Below are positions 45,501 through 54,500 of a DNA stretch of 64,000 bases, piece after piece; position 1 is the first letter of the stretch; each line of letters opens with the position of its first letter. The stretch spans positions 30,013,549 to 30,077,548 of the forward strand of contig OX463848.1 of the NCBI GenBank assembly GCA_949825065.1. The letters run 5' to 3'. A program made the position numbers and the translations under genes. The notes below the pieces were generated by a model. The model saw only the letters and a program-made list of their open reading frames with translations, did no database searches and was not told the origin of the DNA. The DNA is from Odontocerum albicorne. Its lineage: Eukaryota > Arthropoda > Insecta > Trichoptera > Odontoceridae.

Positions 45501-48500
45501 GGTCACCTCATTTGGTCGACCACTGCGATGATCGTCTTGGCAGCTCGTACGGCCTCGTTTAAACTCTGCCACCCAATATTTTACTGTTGTAAACGAGGGA
45601 GCAGACTCCCCCAGAGTAGAATCTAGCTCGGCTTTGATATTGGTTGGACTTAGACCTTTCAAATGAATGTATTGTATCACATAACGATGACCCATTTTTT
45701 TCATGTTTACAAATTCACTGAGAGCGTTCACTATTGATGGCTGCCAAACAAATACTAAACAACGGAGCGTCTTAAAACTTGAAAATTAAGCTTTATAAGT
45801 TTAGTACTTTCTACCATAGTAATTTTTTAAAGCAACAACTGCCATCTATACGTCAGGTCGGGTACTTCTGGGACCACCCTCGTATATTGTTTCTTTTCAA
45901 ATATATTAAAATAAAATTTTAGGTTATCATCATATTTCATAGATAAATTATATGATTGTTTTATGGTGGTCCTTTTTGTTTAAATCCCTCATTTTGAATG
46001 TGGCAATTTATATTTGACCTTAGAATTTTGTATAATTTAGCATTCGATAAATGTCGATAATTTCTTGAAGAAGCATTTTTGTATTTTATTTTAGCATAGA
46101 TATGGTTTGATCAGATGTTGCAAGTTCCTATACAGAATTAACTATTATTTAAATGAGTTGTTTGTTGAAATCATCTATGTCATTAGCTTTTATTGTAATT
46201 TAAAACATTTATTATATAGAACACTAGTCAACCTCTGTGGCCTAGTTAGTAAGACTCCTGTTTTCAAACTCGGTGGTAGCAGGTTCAATTCCCTAAATTT
46301 TTCAAAAAGGTTTCCAGTCTGGTTTTCACTTAAGACTTGTTTATACAACTCTCTGATTTTTTGTAAGAGATTGCCGCATGGCAATAAACCTACCAGGTTG
46401 TATTGCTTAAGTTTAATACAGTGCAATTGGTTTGACAAAATATATAGTTACCATTTTGTTACATTCTCAAGCTTCTTCAATTAAATACAAGTGTTATTTT
46501 ATTTTGTAGAATGGATCAAGAAATAGTCCATGAGAATTTAAGAGAAGAACCACCTCCTCCTGTGGCGCCCATTCCGTACGTACCTCCTATAGACACGGGC
46601 AGCACCAAACACTTCCCAACCCTGGGGGACTCTTCCACCCCTGTCCTATCTCTAGGCCGCCCCGACAAAGTGTACATCCGCCAGAGCTCAGGAGCTTTAG
46701 CACGCACGGATGAAAACTTCCCAGCCCTATCATTGGAGTCTTCAGCACCTACTAACAATAACCCAACATCTACGAGTTTCCGGGTGAATATTACACATCA
46801 ATCTATGCCGGGACCATCCGGTGCTATCATTAGATCTAGTGGTAAGTACAAAATGTATACATTATTTGCTTAATAATGTTTGGGTAAGCAGTGTATCATA
46901 CGGCGTGAGGTTTTTGACAGTTTTTCCTGCTTGCTCGAGTACCCTTAAGTAAGCCAAAAATCGTATGAATTAAACTAAACCATTAATTTGCCTTATCCCA
47001 GATGTCAAAGGTATAATATGTGATAAATAGCTAATATCAAAATTTAAGTCATATATGATGTATGACAACGATATGTTGAAGTTTGATTGCCTATTTTTTG
47101 TTCAAAAGCTCTCATCTTTGTTTCTCAATATCATTTGATTGATTTATACGATGATTTTCACTTATTTTAAATCTTATATCTCAATGATCAAAACAGAAGT
47201 TTGCTATTATTCAAGAGATGAAAAAGGAACTAATCTTTACATTAATATACATTTTTATATTAAATAATTTTATGATTAATCAGCATTATTTTGCTCTAAT
47301 TTATAATAGAAATTTAATACACTGGAGTCTGTCAAAAATCAATATTTGCATTTGAGCACTATTTGTTTTTAATTCTATGAAAATAAATTTGTCTAACATT
47401 CAAATATTTTTTCCAGCCAAGCCCAATGTGTCGATTCAAGTTCACAATCGACCACAGTCTAGCAGCAATCGCTTCAGTTTGACGGAAACAACCAACAGGC
47501 AGCTAGCTATGAAATTAGCTGATGAAAAACAACAGTTAGAAGCCAATAAGAGGTTCATGGAGGAATTCCCAAGTCTTAGCAAAAAAGACAGATCTCTCTT
47601 GTTAAATGACTTTGCCAGCTATCAAAGCCCTACCAGTTATCAAAACCACTCAAGCTCTATAGCTAAAAAGGTAACCACTTTTTTATGTTTTAAATGTTAT
47701 ATTTCTATGTTAAGATAATAAATAGTATTCTAGTACGAACTTTAATGTATGAATGTGAAATGTGGACGTAATAAAAAACTGAAAGGAGCCAAATAAATCC
47801 TGTAGAAATGTGTGTATTAAGAAAAATATATGGTGGGACAATGTATGACTGATTAAGGAGTGGGGTGATTTTTACAGATAATACACATTTATTGTATGAA
47901 AATGGTAAAAAATATTTTATTCAAAGTATTGCCCATCGCTAGCTACACATTTTTCCCATCTCTTTGGCAATTTGTGGATGCCACTCCAAAAAAACTGTTG
48001 CTCTTTTGAGGCAAACCAATCATCGAGCCATTTTCGTAAGAAGTGAAGCACTGCTCAGCAAGTGCGTGTCGCATCGATGCAAATAAGTAGTAATCAGATG
48101 GAGCCAAGTCTGGTGAGTAAGCAGCATGCGAAAAAATTTGTCAACTAAATGCCTCAATCGTTTCCTTGACCGGTTTTGTTGTGTGCGATGGTGCATTATC
48201 ATGAAGCAAAATCACTTTGTGTTGCCTCTTTTGATATTCGGTCGTTTATCACGCAATGCTTGGTTCAAATCCATAATTTGTTGTCGGTAGCATTCAGTAT
48301 TAACGGTTTCGCCAGGTTTTAGCAGCTCATAATAGATAACACCCTTCTGATCCCATCAAACACAGAGCATTGTCTTCCATCCATAGTGATTTGTACTTGC
48401 AGTCGATGTCGCCGGTTTGCTTGGAGTTACCCATGATCTTTTACGCTTGGGATTCTCGAAATATATCCATTTTTCATCGCCAGTCACAATTCGATGGAGA

Positions 48501-51500
48501 AATGATTTTCTTTTGTACTTGGCGAGCAGCATTTCGCAAATGCTTTTTCGGTTTTCCTGCTGTCACTTTCGGTTTTCATTCAGTTCATGTGGAACCCATT
48601 TTCCCACCTGGATCTTTCCCATGGTTTCAAACGTATGGAGACGGCTTCTCGTGTCACATTTAATTGATTTTTTTTATTTTTTTTATCCACTTTGCACGGA
48701 TTTCTCCTGATACACGAGGGTCTGCTTCTAGCGTTAGCTTATTCGTTAGGAATAATATCAGCCAGGATTCTTCTCATACTGCTAAACGGTACCGAGAATA
48801 TATCAACCGTGTCATTCAGTTGGTTCAATATCTCTATACCACGCGTGACTGAGTGTTTAGCCATGATATTCGTCCTATAAGTTGGTATGTAGAACAGAGG
48901 GTGATTCCTTGCACGGATATATTTATTGGGTACATATAAACTTAGTGCTTCTAGAATCGCGGGACAGTTAAATGAACCTTGGAAAACCTTTATTAGGAAT
49001 ATCGCAATGGATTCTTGCCTTCTTGTTTCAAGGCTTCTATAGTTACACACCGTGAGAAGTTCGGCATGGTGAGCATATTTTGGGCAATCGCCCTTTGTTC
49101 TGTACCATAGATATCTGAGGATTTTTTTTTGTATTTGTTCTATATTGTTTTTGTATTTGAGCTGATGAGGAGCCCAAACCGTAGATGCATATTCTAATTT
49201 GGTTCAAATTAGATAATTGTATAAGTTTCGGAGGATATCGGTGCTGTTAAATTCTCTTGATATTCTCATTATAAAACCGAGTAGTTTGTAACAGTCCGAT
49301 ATCAAATGTGAGACATGGTTAACGAACGTGAGTCCGACATCGAAGGTTACGCCCAAATCCTTGAATTCAGAGACTCTGTTTAGTGCCACTCCCTGTATAG
49401 TATACTGATGGTGGATTGGTGAAAACGATCGTTTATAAGATACACAGACACATTTATTAATGTTGAACAGAAGATGATTTTGCTCACTCCAGGAGACTAG
49501 GGAGTCTAGGTCCTGTTGTAACTGTGCACAGTCGTGAGGTGAATTGATCTTTTTGAAAATTTTCAAGTCGTCGGCGAACAATAAACATGTCGAGTGACTT
49601 ATGGAATTTTGAATGTCGTCTATTAATATGAGGAATAGTAGGGGACCTAAATTGGATCCGCGAGTTGTTGTTGTTGCGTTTGAGCATCATCCTCATCCAA
49701 CAATGCTTATAATTCAGCGTCTTCAAACTTTCTCGGTGGTCTTCCACGTTCTTCGTTTCTCACATCAAAATCGCCACTTTTGAATTTTTTAAACCACTCA
49801 AAGCACTGTGATTTACCAAGAGCATGCTCACCGTAAGCTTCGATAAGCATTCGATGCGATTCTGCAGCAGTTTTCTTCAAATGGCCATCTTTTGATATAA
49901 CTTGCCTGGTTAGCGTAGTACGAGGCATATCCAGAAAGTAAGTGTACTGAATTTTTGTAGGTTACAATTTTTTTTATTTAAACAAAAAAATTACGTGGTT
50001 ACCGTAGTACATATGTAAGCTATTTTTCGACATAGTCGCCATTCCTCTCAATGCAGGTGGTGAAGCGGGGTATCAACTTTTTGATGCCTTCCTCGAAGTA
50101 GTTTCCCGCCAACCCCTCCGCCCACTTCTCCACCTCCTCCTTTACCTCCTCATCGGTTGAAAACCTTTTTCCACCCATGTGCAGCTTCAGGGAGGTAAAG
50201 AGATAGTAATCTGAAGGTGCTAGGTCAGGGGAATGCGCGGGATGGATCTGGACATCCCATTTAAACGATGCGAGCAGTTCCTTCGTGGCGTTGGCCGTGT
50301 GTGGTCTGGCATTGTCGTGCAGCAGGCAGACTCCCTTTGTCAGCATGCCTCTCCTCTTGTTCTGAATCGCCCTCCGCAATTTTTTTAGGGTCTCACAGTA
50401 TCTTGCAGAGTTGATGGTCTCCCGTTGAGGCATATATTCAATTAAAATTATGCCTTGACAGTCCCAAAACACGGATGCCATGATTTTCTTGGCTGAAATT
50501 GTGGTTTTAAACTTTTTGGCGGAGGGTGAAGAGGTGTGACGTGACCGTTTTTAAACTCATGACACCACTTGTACACACTCGTACGATTTATAGCTTTATC
50601 ACCATATGCAGTTTTCACCTCATTATAAACCTCAACCGGAGGTTTTCCCTTCCAAATGAGATAACGGATGACGCCGCATATTTCGCACTTGGCGGGAGAT
50701 TGGATTGACATTTTTCACGAAACGTGTTGTCGCGTCGACACTTCTCAACGTACTGACCTCGAAACGGTCTCGTTGCGGAGGGGAAGGGTCAGGCTACACG
50801 GGAGTGTAGCCAACATGTCGAAAATAAAATCCATCCGGTCGTGAGAGCCTCAGTACACTTACTTTCTGGATACGCATAGTAGATTATTTTTACAGTATGT
50901 TGAGTTAAAGTTAGCTGATAAAAAATATTAATTTTTATGATCTGATAAAAACAATTTTTTTTTAACGTTAAGGTTTTTTTTTGTTTTATATCTGACTCCG
51001 ACTAATAGCAGGGTTATCTAGGATTGCGATACAACCATTAAAATCTTAAAATATAGCAATTTGTAAACATTTGGCGCAGGGTAGCTACTTTCACAATTTT
51101 CGAAGAAATGCCTATAACTCGAAAAGTGTAAGGCTTTTTCAAGAATTTTTTTTAAATTCTGAACTGTCATATGCTGGCCTCTTCCTCGATACCGGCTTGA
51201 CGTTGATGTATGGGACACCTGTATGTGTGTGTGTGTTTATTTATTTTCTAAAAACAGTCTAGTGTAATTGTTAGGAACATCTAACGCTAATCTTTGTAGT
51301 AATGCTGGACAGTTCACAACTCCTCGAACGACCAGGAGACGCAGATCTCTTCTTATGCTCAAGGAGTTATACCTGAGCATGCTCAGTAGAAACTGAGTAG
51401 TATGTATGTAAATACGTACATATGTGTGTATGTATATATGTTGGTATATATGTATATACGTAGGTATATATTATGTATATACAGTAGCGGTCACAGATAT

Positions 51501-54500
51501 TGCATCACCTAATATGTTGAGGTTTTTCTGAAATGGCGTCAAGTGTAAATTTTATTCCACTGTTTTCATTTTTTTTAAATAAAATGTAAATCAATTCGGA
51601 CATTTTTTAATAAGATTACATAAAATCGAATCACCTTTTCTCGTGTTAGGAATTTTTATTTATAATAAGTTTGCTGAGTGTAGAATAATCGATTTGAAAA
51701 TTTAAAAAAAAGACAAATTGTTTTAAACACATTTATTTTTTTTGTAGAAATTCAATAAACATTATACTTAAATACCAAATTAATATTTTTTAATATTTTG
51801 CGGCCTCTCCTTTTGTCTTGTTGACGGCAGAAATTCGAGACGGCATTGATAAAATAAATTTTCGAATAATTGTATCTAAAATCTCTCCATCCCACATATT
51901 TTCTGGAGCTTCCTTCAGCTCTTTTGCTGTCTGAGGTTTGAATGTTTGTATTTTAACCCCAAGTATTGCCCACAAGTTTTCGATTGGATTTAAATCAGGG
52001 CTATTCCCAGGCCATGGCAACGACAAAATTACCATATTTTCTTTAAAATTGGTTATCTAAAAAAAAGGAATAATTTTTTTGATTTAAAAAATCGTCTACA
52101 GACATATCAATGAATATTTAAAATGAAAAAATTACCCTTCTGGCACGATGGCAGGGAGCAGAGTTGTCTTGAAAAATACACCTGTCTGTCTCCGAAAGGT
52201 GTTCTATGAATGGCAGCAAATAATTATTTAAAATGAGTTCATAGTCCTCGGCTTCACTGTTCCCTCCACAAAATGCAGCTTGCCCAATCCATAGTAGGAA
52301 AAACACCCCCAGATCATGTGGCCTCCTGGTTTTTTTACAGTTCTCTGAAGACACTTATCACTGTATCGCTCTTCACTCCTTCGCCTCACATAGTGGATGC
52401 CATAAGATCCCCAGATATTGAATTTACTCGCATCCAAAAATATTACTGTCTTCCACTCATTTTATGAGCTTTCTCCCATTCCAATCGGGTTTTACGCATT
52501 TTTGGTGTAAGATGCGACTTTCTCGACGGAATCCTAGCATTAAAACCACATTCTCGAAGTCATCTTTGTGTTGTTTCTACACTAATATTCACTCCACTTA
52601 AACACTCAAATTCTTTTCTAATATCGACAGCAATTTTAAACCGATTCATTAAACTGAGCCGATTCAGTTGGTCGATCATGCTGTGCCATTGTTTTTCTTT
52701 TGTTTCCAGTGCCTTTCTTTTGGTCCACTATCTTTGTTTCTCTATATTTTTTCATGAAACGTGCCACAGTTGATTGGTTGCAACCAATTTTGGTTGCAAT
52801 ATCACGGGTTGACATTCCTACTGACGAAAATGATATTATTCGCATTTTATTATCATTACTGAGTTGGCTAAAATTAACCATATTTTTAACAAACACTAGT
52901 AAACACTAACGCTTCATACAAAATCCAAAAAACTTAGTGAAATTATACCTGTTACCCCTCTATCCATGTAAATAAATACAAAGAAATAGATATTTCTTAG
53001 AATTATACCTGCTAGTTACAGGTGTGCGGAAGTTTTAATCTGATGCAATTTCTGGGACCGCTACTGGATGTATATATGTATTGAGAATCTTAATTCACAC
53101 CGAAAAACTGAAGGAGTGCAGTGATTGTTCCATTATATGAATGTAAGAGTGGAAGTATGGAGTGTGGAAGTTACAGAAAAGTTCTGATAGAAAGAATGAA
53201 AAGAAAGTGTGAGTTGCTCAGGGTGCCTTTTTTAGTAGAAGAGTTTTAACCTTTAATTTCCTCTTTGTGTATACTTGTGGAAAAATGTATGAAAAAAAAA
53301 AAACAGGTATACTCATATTGTGGACTTGGAAAAGAATATGACTGAGTTATAAGATGCAAGTGATGGCAAATATTGAATAAATATGGTGTTGAATGTGAAT
53401 TGATACATAATATTGCGTCATTTTATGCTGAAAGCAAAGCATGTATTCAAGTGAACGGTGCCTTGACTAAGTGATTCATTTCGAAAGAGGTGAAGCAAGA
53501 ATGCATTATGTCATCCTGGTTGTTTAATATTTACATAGATTCATGTGTGAAGGAACTACATAGGTCAATGGGTGGCATATTGTCGAATAGGAATGTATAT
53601 GAATTGTTATATGCTGATGACATGGTGATGTTGACAGAGAGTGAAGATGCAATTTGCTGCATCTTATTTATGAAATCAAAACTATTTATTAATATCTCAG
53701 AGTTTGATAAATAAATTGTATGAGAAATGCGAAGAGAAAGATCTGAGAATGGATGTTGCCAAATCCAAAGCCATGGTAAAAAATAGTATGAAAGGAGAAG
53801 TAAATGTGATATATAGGTGAACAATGAAAGATTGAAGTAAATTGAGGAATTCTGCTATTTATATAGTATTTTCTCAGATGATGGAAGAGTTAAGAAAAAT
53901 ATCGAACAGCATGTAGCGATAGAAAACCAAGTCAATGGGGCACTGAAACATATATACTCGAACCAGATAGAACCACAATAGTGTTTTGGTGCCAAACTTG
54001 ATATATAGGAGTTAAGCATGGATGTGGAAAATGACTTGAAGGAACTGAATAAATGCTGTAAAAATGTGTCACTGCGAAGAATACATGGGGTGACAATGTA
54101 AGAATATGAAATGAAGTGATAAGGGATGAATGTGAACTTAGACTGATATGTTGAGTAAGATGGAGAAGAGAACTGACTATATATATATGTACATAGATAT
54201 GTATGTACAGTAGTCTGACTAGATATGTATGTACAGTAGTGTGCAAATTAATGTGAACAAAGATAAAATAGTAATGATGAATGAGCTGGAGAAAGTCAAT
54301 ATAAATTAATAAACAGTGTTCCAGCTAGATTCTGCACCGTGACACAAATCTAAGACGATTATTAACTATTTCCAAGAAACCAATATTAGACACTCCTGAC
54401 ATAAATGTCTGGGCTATTTGTAAAGCTAGGATCCAGAAAACAGACTGTACAATAAAATAAAAGATGATTGAAGCAGTAATCATGTGATTTGGGATGAGTT

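Larger units (their letters stand above)
42930..46509. other. ZNF598 intron 5
   Basis: Holds a LINE, a hairpin, mariner D and a SINE. No host exon was found in 43935-44590 or 45885-46220. Confidence 0.5.
51482..53066 (-). mobile_element. Tc1-like element, 1585 bp
   Basis: Terminal CAGTAGCGGTCACAGATATT and, inverted, CAGTAGCGGTCCCAGAAATT; TA at 51480-51481, the right-hand TA mutated to GA. Length is standard for Tc1. In ZNF598 intron 7. Confidence 0.92.

Noticed and set aside
46222..46290. A/B-box containing segments considered as tRNA genes (also 62830, 63008, 23735)
   Set aside because: No acceptor-stem pairing or anticodon arm; the segments are joined to a common SINE tail.
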